A stretch of DNA of 64,000 bases from Flammula alnicola (Eukaryota; Basidiomycota; Agaricomycetes; Agaricales; Strophariaceae), in NCBI GenBank assembly GCA_015499995.1, contig JADNRV010000237.1:1-64000 (forward strand), read 5' to 3'. Positions 42,226-54,000 of this stretch are shown here, in pieces (the stretch's first letter is position 1; the number at the start of each line of letters is the position of its first letter). The notes below the pieces were generated by a model. That model was given only the letters and a program-made list of their open reading frames with translations. It searched no databases and had not been told where the DNA came from. Position numbers and translations under genes: made by a program.

Positions 42226-43648
42226 TCATAACCGGTCATTACTAGCAACAACCACGGGAAGGGGCGGGGGCGGCTTGCGGTAACTAGACGGGCGTTTCTT
42301 CCGTTCCACAGTGCCACGCGAACCGGAAGGTAATTCCAGCGTTGCATTGGCAGAGACGGCAGGCGCAATCGTAGAATTATTCCAACCTTCGTACCCTTTC
42401 CTGGTACTCCAAAGCTTGATTTCCGTGCCGAACCACTCTGATAAGACGCCCGCGTCGTCGAACTCGTTGGAAGCAACACGGGAAACGTGAAGCCCAAATT
42501 CTTCTGTGCACCCCGCTCCATGCTCGTCTGGGCTCTCGATTATGAGGGACAGTCTTTCCTTCACGCGCTTGAAGTCTGAGTGGGGAAATGTCGGTGATGC
42601 GGGAACAGAGATCGACTTTTTGTGCCGGAGGGTGGGCGAGGTCGACGCCGGGGCTACTGAGGCGGTGTGTACCTGACGCTTTGCACGGTGGATCGACGCT
42701 GCGTCGACGATCGAGTCGCGCGTATTTGAAATCCGGGGTGCCTTAGACTTTCTTGCTCGTGGAACGGGCGCAGGCAGAGGGGGACATTCCTTGTCACGAT
42801 CGACTCTTGTTGACTTAATGCGCGAGGGGGGTGGTGAAATTTCGGAGGTCTCGTCGGTGTCGCTGTCCTTAGGAAAGACGAGGTCGAATGGGACGTCAGA
42901 TCCAAGTTTCTTCCGAAGCCTATCCATCTTCTTCTTTCGGAGGCTGTTCTGAGTGGGGATGATGAAAGTCGCATCAAGCACGAGGGAATTGCGCGGAGAG
43001 TCTAAAGGAATTTCGTTGGTGGTGAGAGTGAATTGCTCGGTGCTTGAGAAATTCTCGACTGAACTGGATGGTGAATTCGAAGACTGTGGAGTTTGGGCGG
43101 TATGTGTGAATGAGGTATGGTTGGCAGGGGGTGAGGCTTGGATCGTCTCGAGGGTCAGTGACTCCATCGCGAGTCGCAGCATGGGAGTTTTGCCGTCCGA
43201 TGGCCAGCGCTCGTTCGACTCAATGGAAGTAATGGTCGGGGTTGAGCATCGCGAGCTCGGCGAGTCTGTTTTGACACGTCTAGGGCTGATGCTAGAGGAC
43301 ACGGAGGAGGAGCGCTGGACGGGTGAGGATAGAGATCCCGACGAGGAACTTGAAGTCGTGGAGTCGATCGAAGCGCGGCGCGTCTTGGTAAGTCGACGCC
43401 GCGATATGTCATATGGAAGAGAGATACGAATAGGACCTTGAACGCAGGGTTAGCTGTGATACCAGTCGAATAAACTAGATTCACACACCTGGTGGTTTGA
43501 TAGACATATCGATAAGATGGGGCGTGGTGCCTAGAAGTTGTTCAATCTTCTTGGTTTTGCGCACAAGCTGGGTACGTTGCAGAGGCGTCAGCTCATTAGT
43601 CGTGGGTGGTGGCGCTGGAAACACCACTTTCATCGTAGGCGTGGTCAT
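42226..43648 (-). CDS. Ser/Pro-rich protein of unknown function
   Basis: Two exons, 43648-43489 and 43436-42226, join in phase 1 to give 456 residues. The N-terminal 50 residues contain a short helical stretch (LTPLQRTQLVRKTKKIEQLL), the part most likely to be conserved. The middle is disordered, rich in Ser, Thr and Pro, with basic patches (SLRKKKMDRLRKKL, PRARKSKAPR). Near the C-terminus GVLSEWFGTEIKLWSTRKGY looks folded, followed by a Pro-rich end (SYRKPPPPLP). Many Ser-Pro and Thr-Pro sites suggest regulation by proline-directed kinases. I do not recognise a family; a signalling or cytoskeletal scaffold is only a guess. Confidence 0.65.
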
Positions 43649-43935
43649 GATGGGAAGAGCTCGATATTAAAGGATACTTAGATAATAGAATACTGGGCCG
43701 AGAATCGAGAGAGTAGGAGAGACGCAGGCTGGGCGACCTATCGTTGACACTGGGGAACCCAGATAGCCAGCACGAGTGGAGGGAAACAGTAGCATTTCCA
43801 CCGCTAATATATCGGTATACATAGCAAGCTAGAACAAAAAGCAGCGAAAGAACGTAGTGGTCAGGTGGTGACAGGATCCCGGTTAGGTAAATTACGCCTC
43901 ACCTTATTGTTTATCGATGAGGCTAAAATAGACTG

Positions 43936-44240
43936 TCAATTGTTGAATGAGGAGTAGGCGGAATCGTCTATCGACGGAGCTTCGCGCATCATTCTGAAAA
44001 GACAATAAAAGAGAGGAACCAAAATGGAAGGTCGGTAACCGAGGGAAACGATGTCGGGAGTCGGCACATATTTTCTCGGACTTTACGGAATTCAGCCCCT
44101 GGGGTCTCTGCACCTCGACTTGTTCTAAAGTTGGATGATTCGAGTTTCTGCACAAAGGTGGCGTCCACAATTCCCGATGACGATTGTTGGATATGGATGA
44201 GCACAAGCCCCATACCACCGTAAAGTCTGGGACCTGCCAT
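43936..44240 (-). CDS. Possible small protein, 82 residues
   Basis: Exon 44240-44050 (MAGPRLYGGMGLVLIHIQQS...) can be joined in phase 2 to 43993-43936 (MMREAPSIDDSAYSSFNN), with intron borders GTTTCC...TTTTCAG. The first exon is open over 191 bases and has a plausible composition (GAETPGAEFRKVRENMCRLP), but I do not recognise the protein. It lies between two divergent genes, with its start 223 bases from the ankyrin gene's start. It could be a genuine small conserved protein or chance. Confidence 0.42.
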
Positions 44241-44462
44241 TGATTGTGTAGATTAGATTAGATTGGATTAGGATATACGCCAGCGCGACTTGAGCAGGCC
44301 AGTGCTCTACCGCACTTTGACCGCACCATCGACACGTCCCCGATCACTCTCGCCTTAGACTGAGAGGCTGATTGTTCATCGCTGAGGAGTCACTCGGCGT
44401 CCCGACAGCCATTTACCCTTATACCTCGTATACTCAACTTTATACACTCTCAACTTTTCGCC

Positions 44463-45227
44463 ATGGCACAGGTCAAAGCCATTGAAGCCTGCACCAACGG
44501 CGACCTCTCTGCATTAACAACCTGCTTATCTGATTCTTCCATTACCATGACGGACGATTTCTTGTCCAACATGCTTCGAAACGCAGCGACCAGTGGGAGA
44601 GACAAGATCATTCAACATCTTCTCAATTCGTATAATCCAAACCACCTCGATGACGAAGTCTTTTGGGCGGCTGCAGCTAGCAACTCCATCGAAACATTCA
44701 AACTTATCTATGTTAGGAATCCAGCCTGCATAACCGAATTCTATGAACGACGCGGAACACTTCTTGCAATCGCCCTTGGCGCGAAGGTGTCCAAAGAGTT
44801 AATTGGATATCTACTGTCATTGGGAGCCGATCCAAATGCAATGTCCGGAGATACAATCTCTCCTCTCGCATATGCAGCCTTCCAGTATAATTCCCCGGAG
44901 ATGGTTGGACTTCTGCTTCAACACGGCGCACGAGTCAATGGATCGTCAGCCTTAGCGGCCGCAGCTCAAAAAGGATTCCTCACCACTGCGAAATATCTGC
45001 TGGATCATGGAGCACACATAAATGATCCCGGTAACTGGATGCAACCCTCATTCCCATTACACATCGCAGTCAAGCAAGGTAACATGGAGATGGTCACATT
45101 TTTATTGAGCAACGGGGCAGATATTGAATTGCGTGATGGATCTGGGCGAACAGCCTTTGATATAGCACGGGAGGGAAATAACACGCAAATCATCAACCTT
45201 TTGGAGGAAGGAATAAAACTAAGTTAG
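44463..45227 (+). CDS. Ankyrin-repeat protein
   Basis: This intronless frame of 254 residues starts MAQVKAIEACTNGDLSALTT. About six ankyrin units of about 33 residues can be traced, the clearest being SPLAYAAFQYNSPEMVGLLL, ALAAAAQKGFLTTAKYLLDH and PLHIAVKQGNMEMVTFLLSN, ending DIELRDGSGRTAFDIAREGN. Ankyrin repeats bind other proteins; there is no catalytic domain, signal peptide or membrane span, so it is probably a soluble adaptor. The start context CGCCATGG is good, and a pyrimidine-rich leader (44430-44460) precedes it. Confidence 0.8.
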   Translation: MAQVKAIEACTNGDLSALTTCLSDSSITMTDDFLSNMLRNAATSGRDKIIQHLLNSYNPNHLDDEVFWAAAASNSIETFKLIYVRNPACITEFYERRGTLLAIALGAKVSKELIGYLLSLGADPNAMSGDTISPLAYAAFQYNSPEMVGLLLQHGARVNGSSALAAAAQKGFLTTAKYLLDHGAHINDPGNWMQPSFPLHIAVKQGNMEMVTFLLSNGADIELRDGSGRTAFDIAREGNNTQIINLLEEGIKLS

Positions 45228-46109
45228 ATTTACGAGTACATAAAGGTTATTACCGATACCGTATGCCACTGCTCCAAGGGCCGGGCACAAAATAAAACCT
45301 ACCGGAAACATTCAGTTTCCTCTCCCAGTTCGAGGGGCAAGCCACCCAACATAACTCAAGCCGCGCGCGAGATACGAAAATGATACATGTGTTTCCCATG
45401 CTAAGAGTTCCAATACTGTAATATCCTCAGTATTGTGAACTTATATATTGCTAGCCTGTGTGAATACCTATTTACAGAGTGTCTAGAATATACTACTAAG
45501 TGTTACGAAATACTAAGTAGGGAAATAATAATGTGGCTGTACAAATTGAGTGAGCGAGGTAAGCGCTCAATAAGCGCTCGAGTCAATCAAGCCGCGTGGA
45601 ATGTCCGAGTAAATTCCCATCACTCAGCTGACACTCCCCATTTTATGCGATGAAGCTAATATCAACGATCAAGGCCATTTGTGGCCCATACAAGATAAGT
45701 ATAACTCAGTATCTTCGACCAAGAACAGGTACTTATATAAGACAACCAGGGCTCGAGATCTTTACCTGATGGGGCGGTCTCAGTGGATATCCAGGGCGAC
45801 CAATGGTTGAGGATATAACAGCTGTTTCATCGATTAGAAATCGAAAAATATAAGCAATTTTAATGACAAGTTTCGAAAGAAGGGCTTCAGGCCATCGTGC
45901 CCTTATGTGAAGACAGGAAGATCATATTCCTTGCGCCATAGAAAGCCCCTCCGCATCCGATTCCTCCTCCAATGGAGGCCATAAACGAAAGACTGGAAGA
46001 GAATGCGGGACATGACGAAAAGTCATATCTTCATTTCTCGGTTTCCGTATATTGTGGCTGGGAAGCAGCGGAGTCAGGATATATTCAATGGTTTGTAGCA
46101 ACTTGGAAC
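45228..46109. other. Convergent spacer
   Basis: No gene is recognised between the ankyrin gene and the end of the F-box gene. The region is AT-rich and without clear repeats. Confidence 0.35.
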
Positions 46110-48487
46110 CTACACTGTTTTTAGATGGGTTCTAAGTTGCGAGAAATTACAGGGCTTTTCGAAAGACCATTTGCAATCCCGACAAAAATAGTTGGAATAG
46201 TAGGGTGAACGTTTCCGACGTGCGTCCTCTTCGATGATGCGTTCCCTGACTTTCGTGGCCTCTTGCTCGTCAAGGACTTTGAGGTTCATTGTTTCCAATC
46301 CATTGCCAGTATCACGAGAACAACTGTGCTCTGGATAGCTCGCCTACCGTCCGATGCAGAAACATAAGCATGCTTCGATGTGGAAAGGATAAAAGAACAT
46401 ACTACTGTGGCCCATGACATTGTCGCCCGACCTGTCTCTATGTTGTCACAATCAACGCATTCAAAAATTGGATTGGCTTCGTCCATTTCGCGGGCGGTCG
46501 TTGTCGTCGGGTTAAAGCCGGACAACTCAACTACACGAGTGATCAGCTGTAGGATATCCGGCCTGAATTTGATACATATGCCAGAGTTCCAGTTCACTCC
46601 TTGAAGAACTTCTGATGAGGCCCGTTGGTAAAGATCCAGATAAGAATGGATGCGCGTCGCGCATCCATGCATCATGGCATGATCATGTCTCATGACCTCA
46701 TTACAGTTATCACAACAAAAAAATGTCGTGGCGAGGTCGAGGACCGTACTTGGATCAAACATATAGTCTGGGCACGCTGAGGTAATGAGGCCCCGGAGCT
46801 TGTCCTCAATATCCTTCTGCCATCGTAGAGCAATTTCGGGAATGGTGACACGAATTGCTTCTGGGTATTCTTTCGAATAGTCCACCAACGAGGGGTCCTC
46901 AATCGTAATGCGGAATAATTCGCTGGGAGGCGGATATATAGCGTGTGCGACAGGAAGAACACGTGCACATTCCGCAACGATTCTCCTGATAATGTGTTCA
47001 CGATACTTGAGCAAAATGGTATGTTCTTGGAGCAGACGCTTTCTTTGGAAATCTTGCACAACCTCTTCAAGGGAGGACCTGAAGATAGAGAGTCCTTTAG
47101 CGGCTACATGAGTTACTCTTGTAGTTTCAGATCTAAACTCCAAACTTACCGAATTGCGAGACTTCCTGCTGGCAGATTGATATGACACTGCGGTCATTTT
47201 CAAGCGAATTGTCCAGCGGAGGTATTTTGGACAGCTCTTCTCCCCATCCAAGTTCTTTGAGATACTCTATCACACTATAGATCTTTCAGTGCAAGTCCTC
47301 CAAGTTAGAGAAGGAAAGAATATGGCATACAGGGCTTTGCGACGATCAACCAACAAATGAGTGTCACTCTCTGGTTGCATCTTCATCCACCAAAGATTAC
47401 AATCACGAGCATGCTAGTTAAACCAATTTTAATAAAAGGAACAGGGTGAAATTCCTCGGAATATCACCAGACATACCGATTCTATAGCTCTTCGTTCATT
47501 TAGCTTGGCGGTCACCCAGTCGTATTTCGTCGTGCCGTCTGTGCAGTCCGCGATTCTTGCATATTCATTTTTCCAGATCCGATCGATACTCTTCAACGCA
47601 TAAATCGTTTGAACTCCTTGATGGGCGTAAGTAATATTTGCATTGGAGTCGTCTGATATTACGTGCCTGTCTTTTGAGTGACTTTTACGGATGGAACCCA
47701 CTGCGCCACCATCTCTGGATAACCTCTAACAGTATCAGATGCCCAATTCCCGGTCACTTTTACGAAACTAGCGTTCATTAAATGTTCAGTCTCTGACTTG
47801 TGGTGAAACATGAGATGTGACTCTTACCGTCTATGTAGGCATTTACTGCAACACCTAACTCGAGCAGACCAAACGATAGTGACAATGGATGGAGTCCGCA
47901 AGCAGAACTAGTAACGTGGTCAGAATAAATTGCGAGCATCACTGGGGAAAACGACAAGGATTTATGAAGGACTAACGTGGCAGTTGTCTGCGAACAGCAG
48001 GTTAGCGTACTGAGGTTCAGTTAAGTCATCTGGACACGGAGGAAGTCCCTCGATATTCGAGCGAGCGAGCTTCCATACGAAGATAGCCGAACGCGTCATA
48101 AGGACTCCGCGCAGGGCTTTGGCAGCTCGAGCCAAATGCAAGAGATCACTGGGATTTAATAGACCAAAAATCTTAGTTGATTCGATTAGCATCGCGGTAT
48201 ATTATTCACCAATACAACTGGTTCAAACACACCTCGTACAACACATCCAGTGGCATCTCGACCAGACCATCGAACCTGCCGTCTGTTCCTCGAGTCTTCT
48301 TGACATGTCGGTGCGTCTCTGCTCTGCTTTCTTTGTCTTCGTACATCTTGCGCTTTGTCCCTCGTGCTTTCTTTTTCCTTGGTCCTGGTCCGTCATGAAG
48401 GATGCCATCAACGTTCAGGAGTTGGACATCCGTCACTGACGAATTTACACCATATTTTTTCAGGAGGCGGTTTGAACGTCTTTGCAT
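46110..48487 (-). CDS. F-box protein with zinc-ribbon-type tail
   Basis: A multi-exon gene starts at 48487 with a basic disordered leader (KKKARGTKRKMYEDKESR). The F-box spans the first intron: GRFDGLVEMPLDVLYE (ends at the GTGTGT donor near 48236), then IFGLLNPSDLLHLARAAKAL and LMTRSAIFVWKLARSN. Middle exons include VQTIYALKSIDRIWKNEYAR, HARDCNLWWMKMQ and EYLKELGWGEELSKIPPLD. The large exon to about 46410 has Cys/His pairs (FFCCDNCNEVMRHDHAMMHG, FECVDCDN). A phase-0 splice (GTATGT to GGTAG at about 46344) leads to a last exon with NYFCRDCKWSFEKP and a final His (RTHLKTV). This layout is common for Agaricomycete F-box proteins. The exons around 47700-47950 are uncertain. Confidence 0.65.
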
Positions 48488-49096
48488 AGTTCGCAGGGTG
48501 TTAAATAAGTATGGTCCTTTAGCTGAAACAGGTTACAAGTTACAAAGGGCCAAGGCTCAGACAGGCTGCTCAGATCGCGGAGTTCATTCACGAGCACGTG
48601 ACCCCTGGTGGACACGCGTTTGACGAATCGCGCTCTACAAGTTCAACTCCGAGCGAGTCAAGTCGTTCTCCAGACTTCCGCCATCGCCAACTACCACCTA
48701 TCTGTTTGCTTAATCTGAAAGCGAATAGTTTCGTTCAAAGTTTCATTACAGTCTCTTTTTATTAGATATATACTTATTAGGTAAAGTACTCCCGACTGAC
48801 GAATCACCTAGTATGTGCAGACAGAGCCTAGTCTCTTAATAAAACAGACCTTATAAATCAAATGATAGTAGATTTGATATAATCATTCTAAGTATGTGCT
48901 CAAATTCTTCGAATACTTGATGTTGTTGTCGGGGTGCGTGGGGTCCTAAATATTGTTGATTGTGAATTTGTGATTCTTGAAGCCAAGAATATCTTGCCAG
49001 TGAATATTTGAATCATGATTGGGAGTGAGTTTGATGGACGAGAGCTTGAGTTGACAGGCCATGCGGGGCGCAGCACGAGGGCTTGCGGGGATGACT
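48488..49096. other. No gene recognised
   Basis: Spacer upstream of the F-box gene start; no further gene is supported. Confidence 0.35.
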
Positions 49097-49307
49097 TTAC
49101 AGCCAGATTCAAAACGATAGGCCATCACAAAAAAGATGCTTGGTGGGCGGAGCTGAAATTCCATGATCCGAAATGGTCGCCGGTGTTTGGGCGACTGCTT
49201 GGAGAGATTATGTAATTTTATGTGTGCCCTGTCGGGGATTGAATTTTTGGGTCCGCTACGTAGATGTTTCTTTTCTGATGGCCTATCGTTTTGAATTTGG
49301 CTGTAAT
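49097..49307. mobile_element. TIR element, twin copy 1
   Basis: This 211-base block is identical to 49624-49834. It starts TTACAGCCAGATTCAAAACG and ends with the imperfect reverse complement (CGTTTTGAATTTGGCTGTAA), giving TIRs of about 31 bases with one or two mismatches. TA lies just outside CAGCC...GGCTG on both sides, which fits a TA target duplication. Open frames across it are chance, since no codon bias or domain is seen. Confidence 0.75.
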
Positions 49308-49623
49308 ACTACAGATATGGGTGGTGTGCGTTGTGTGGTGAGGAAGGAAATCCTGTGCGATACGCTGCAGCCTGCTTACATTGGGCGTGAACGGTGTACT
49401 TAAATTCGAACGAATATTAATATCCCACATACTAATGAGTACTTCTAGTCGAACTGCCAGCGCCACCATCTGACACTGGCATACGCATCTTTCTCGCAGC
49501 CATTGTCGTCGTGGAGCAGAGAGAGATGCATTGCGGTCTGTAAAATTGGACGCATCTCAGCGTATGTGCGCTCTAAACTTATATGTACATGCCTAAATGC
49601 ATCGTCATCCATGCCGAAAGTCA

Positions 49624-49834
49624 TTACAGCCAGATTCAAAACGATAGGCCATCACAAAAAAGATGCTTGGTGGGCGGAGCTGAAATTCCATGATCCGAAA
49701 TGGTCGCCGGTGTTTGGGCGACTGCTTGGAGAGATTATGTAATTTTATGTGTGCCCTGTCGGGGATTGAATTTTTGGGTCCGCTACGTAGATGTTTCTTT
49801 TCTGATGGCCTATCGTTTTGAATTTGGCTGTAAT
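49624..49834. mobile_element. TIR element, twin copy 2
   Basis: An identical copy of 49097-49307 in the same orientation, 316 bases downstream. The sequences on either side of the two copies differ, so this is more likely two insertions of one active family than a duplication of the whole locus. Confidence 0.75.
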
Positions 49835-51046
49835 CATTAGGAACGTCAACCAGATTTGCTCACGGTTGCTGGGGACGACGACCGAAGTTCCCAGGAAATG
49901 TCTGTCGCCTTGATTAAATGTCTATTGGCGTGTTCGTTGGTATGAGAGAGGCGATATGAGGGCAGCAGAAATGTTTAAGTTGGGATGACGTCGGTAATAC
50001 ATTTCACGACTCGAGGCGGTGACAGGCTGGCAGCGTCATGAGAGGGCGCGCTTAGGCAGAGGTACATAGGATAGGCCCATAGGCCTTAGGGTTTGTTATT
50101 CATTTTTCGGTGTGGCGGGTTTGTCTATTCTTGGACTCGGACTGCGGGATTATTTTAGGATGGCGAGAATGCCATCTAGTAATTAATTAAGCTTCGACAA
50201 AAGATTTATTAGCCTTCTCGATAGGGATAGGGATAGGAGGCGAACATTCACTGACTATGATCATAGTCTCTAAACCTCCAGCCAGACGAAGTTTCCGAAT
50301 GTACCGCGAGCGCTTGAGAAGACGGGTTGATATTTCGTTGAGAATCGGCCGCAGCGGCCGCCGAGCTCGTCGAATGATCGATATCAGCCTGGGATGATCA
50401 TTAATGTTGCACAGTCAGCGCAGGTCAGCGCAGGCCAGCGTTCGCGGGTGTACGGCTGTTGCTAGTCAGCGCCTATCACCAACCAGAAAGTCATTATTTT
50501 TGGCTTACTTATCTATAAACTGCTTGAGGAGAAAGGTGGTTGGAAGTAAAGGCCAGTCACAAAACTTTGCCTACCGCGGTGGGTGCGGAATTGTGTTACA
50601 GCGGGCGGCCCCAACGGAGTCTCGAGCCGGATGAAATTTCAGCCCAACTATCTCTTCGAATATTTTCTTTCGCAGCTTTGATAGTTGGATGGATGTAGAG
50701 AGTACAAAATTAAGCTGAGGAACATTTAGATACATGATCCAAGTCTGAGATGGTTGTTCAGAGCGAGGAACAGATGTGACGGTGACAAGATGTGACAGGA
50801 CAAGAAAAAGCTGGGCGGCAAGAGTATGTAGCGGCGTGTCAGGGGGCAACCAAAGTCCGAAATCACTGGACAAGGTGTTTGCTGCAAGTCACTAACAACG
50901 ACGACGACACCGCCCTTACTTTCCACTTTTCTTTCTACTTTATTCCTCCCTAGTTCTCCTTTTGCCGTGCTGGCTCTCGGTGGAAGGACATCCACCTTGG
51001 CTAGCCTTGAAACGGACGCCATTGACACCTATACCACGCCCGCGGC
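49835..51046. other. Upstream region of the flippase gene
   Basis: No gene is recognised. Short tandem units GGTCAGCGCA/GGCCAGCG lie near 50415-50442 and GATAGG units at 50218-50237. Bases 50915-50955 are pyrimidine-rich (CTTTCCACTTTTCTTTCTAC), as seen before strong basidiomycete start sites, 100 bases before the flippase ATG. Confidence 0.4.
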
Positions 51047-54000
51047 ATGTCTTTCTTCAAGCGACATCCACCTGTAGACGAACCCGACACCGACGAGGAG
51101 AATGACGATTCCATTGACCCCGAGCTGCGTCTGCGCACGGTGCGCACGGCAGCCTCTGCCATCGCAGAGTCGATCAAGTCAGAGCAGAGGGCGGCGAAAC
51201 GGCAGTCGATGCACAGACGTTCGAGGTTCTTTCGAAGGCAGGCAGAAAAGAAACAGGGGCCGGCGCCTCCAGAAGCAGCCCCTACTGTCTCTAAAGAGAT
51301 ACCAGGTGATCGAAGGAACGTTTATGTCAACCATTCTCTCTCTGCCATGGAGGTAGATCAGGACGGCGAGCCCAAAGTGCGCTATGTCAGGAATAAAGTA
51401 CGGACTACGAGTGAGTGCTTTTCATATAATTCTATTTCTACTTCCTCAATATATACCCCCAGAATATACCCTAATCACATTCATCCCGAAGAACTTGTAT
51501 GAACAATTTCGACGGTGAGTTCGTCAAGGATATTCGTTTCATCATTATTTTAAATTTGACATGCTACAGAGTCGCCAATTTGTTCTTCCTATCCCTTGTT
51601 ATCCTGCAATGTAGGAAGCTTTATATTCCTCAATAGATTCTGTTTATCAATCGACGTTTCTTTTGCAGTATTTCCAATATTTGGTGCTGCGTCGGGAGCT
51701 GTGTCCGTGCTTCCTCTCGCGTTCATTTTGGCGGTCACGGCTATCAAGGACGGCATCGAAGATTACCGACGTGGAACGCTAGACGAAGAGGTCAACACAT
51801 CAGCTGCAACAAAGCTCGGTGGAGGGTGGCGGAACGTGAATCAGCCGACGGACCCCCGGAACTGGTTCGAAAAACTACTCGGGCTGAATCCTCCTGGGAA
51901 GGTGACGAAGGGCGTGCGGAAACTGCGGGACAGGGAGGCTGGTGAAGCGGGGAAAGGGCTCCGAGTGGTCCTCAACAAGGGTGGCGATGATAGCGTCAGC
52001 GTGCTCACGCGCGATGTCAGTCAAAGTAGTCTGGAGCTAGGTGGCAGAGGGGCGGGAGGCCGGCGGTTGGAGGACATCCAGAGCGTCGACTCGCACAGTT
52101 ATCCACCCTCCGCGCTTGTCGATCTTTCAAGGACTTCGTTGACTGAGGCCTCCGCGTCTATGTCCCAAGGCAAAGGGCCCGTCGAGTGGGCCAAATTCGG
52201 ATCGCTGGCGCAATACCAACAATCTATTAGTTCTCAATCCAACGTCGGCGTTGTTGATTGGAGAAAGCGGACAACCGGTACAACGTGTTGGGAACGAACT
52301 CTTTGGAAGAAGTTGGAGGTGGGAGATATTGTGCTGCTCCGGGATAACGAGCAGGTTCCTGCCGACATCGTTGTGCTCTCGACATCAGACCCAGACGGCA
52401 TGTGCTACCTCGAGACGAAGAACTTGGACGGAGAGACGAACCTGAAGCCTCGTAAATCAGTTCGCGGAACATCCAACATCACCTCCGAGGACGATATCGA
52501 GAAATCTTCGTTCTACCTTGACTCGGAACCCGCACATCAGAACCTCTACCACTACCACGGCGTTCTGCGGTACAAGGACCCCGCCACTGATGAGCAGAAG
52601 CAGGAACCCGTCAGCATCAATGAACTCTTATTACGTGGTTGTGCCATCCGAAATACCGCGTGGATTATTGGACTGGTCGTCTTTACCGGTGCCGACACGA
52701 AGATTATGCTCAACGGAGGCGACACACCCTCAAAGCGGAGCAAGATCGAGAGAGAGACGAATTTCAATGTTGTTGTCAATTTTGGCGTTCTTACCCTTAT
52801 GTGCTTGATCGCGGCGATCTTCAATGGTATTGAGGATTCGAGGACAGGGACGAGTGCGGAGTTTTATGAGCAGAACGCGGACCCGTCGCCATCTCACATT
52901 GTCAATGCGATCATCACCTTCGTGTATGTATTTTCATCCTCGTTCTTCGGTCATCACTCATATTTTTATTATAGCTCCTGCCTCATCGCCTTCCAAAACA
53001 TTGTACCCATTTCCCTATACATCTCGATCGAAATCGTGAAAACAATACAGGCCTACTTCATCTCGCAAGATCTCGAAATGTACTACAAGCCCTACGACAC
53101 CCCTTGCGTACCAAAGACCTGGAATATCTCCGACGACCTGGGCCAAATCGAATACGTTTTCTCAGACAAAACCGGCACCCTCACTCAAAACATCATGGAG
53201 TTCCAGAAGTGCTCTGTCCACGCAGTGGCATACGGCGAGGGTATCACGGAAGCTCAGCGCGGTGCAGCAACACGCGAAGGCAAAGGCGAGACCCTCGACC
53301 CGCGCGAGATCAACGAAAAATTGGCCAAGCTCAAGCACCAGATGATCACTACCATGGAGCGGACGTTCAAGAACCGGTACATGCAGGCCGACAAACTCAC
53401 GCTTGTCTCGCCCAAATTCGCGGAGGACCTGACTGACCGCTCGTCGGAGCAGCGCAGCCACATCATTGCGTTCTTCCGTGCGCTGGCGCTGTGCCACAGC
53501 GTCCTCGCCGACAAGCCCGAACCGCAGAGCCAGCCGTACCTGATCGAGTACAAGGCCGAGTCGCCGGACGAGGCTGCGTTGGTCGCCGCTGCGCGCGATG
53601 CGGGGTTCCCTTTCATCGGCAAGTCGAAGGACACGCTGGAGATCGAGGTCATGGGTCAGTCGGAGAAGTACACCCTGCTGAAGCTGCTCGAGTTCAACAG
53701 CACGCGGAAAAGGATGAGCGTCGTCCTTCGGTGTCCTGATGGGCGGCTGATCCTGTACTGCAAAGGCGCGGATAGTGTCATCTACGAAAGGCTGACGAAG
53801 GACCACGACCCGGTGTTGAAGGACCAGACGAGTAAGGATATGGAGATGTTTGCGAATAATGGGTTGAGGACGCTGTGTATCTCCTATCGCTACCTAGAGG
53901 AGGAAGAGTACTTGAACTGGTCGAGGATATACGACGCTGCCACGAACGCCATCGAGAACCGCGAGGAGGAGATTGACAAGGCGAATGCTTTGATCGAGCA

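Noticed and set aside
42953..43441. Plus-strand open frame opposite the Ser/Pro-rich gene
   Set aside because: Low-complexity antisense shadow; the minus-strand model has consistent splicing and start.
49015..49742. Short open frames crossing the twin TIR elements
   Set aside because: They merely read through the terminal repeats; the shared peptide end comes from the repeated DNA.
53162..53806. Long open frame on the minus strand opposite the flippase
   Set aside because: It is the antisense shadow of a GC-rich, strongly coding exon of the P4-ATPase; no motif of its own.
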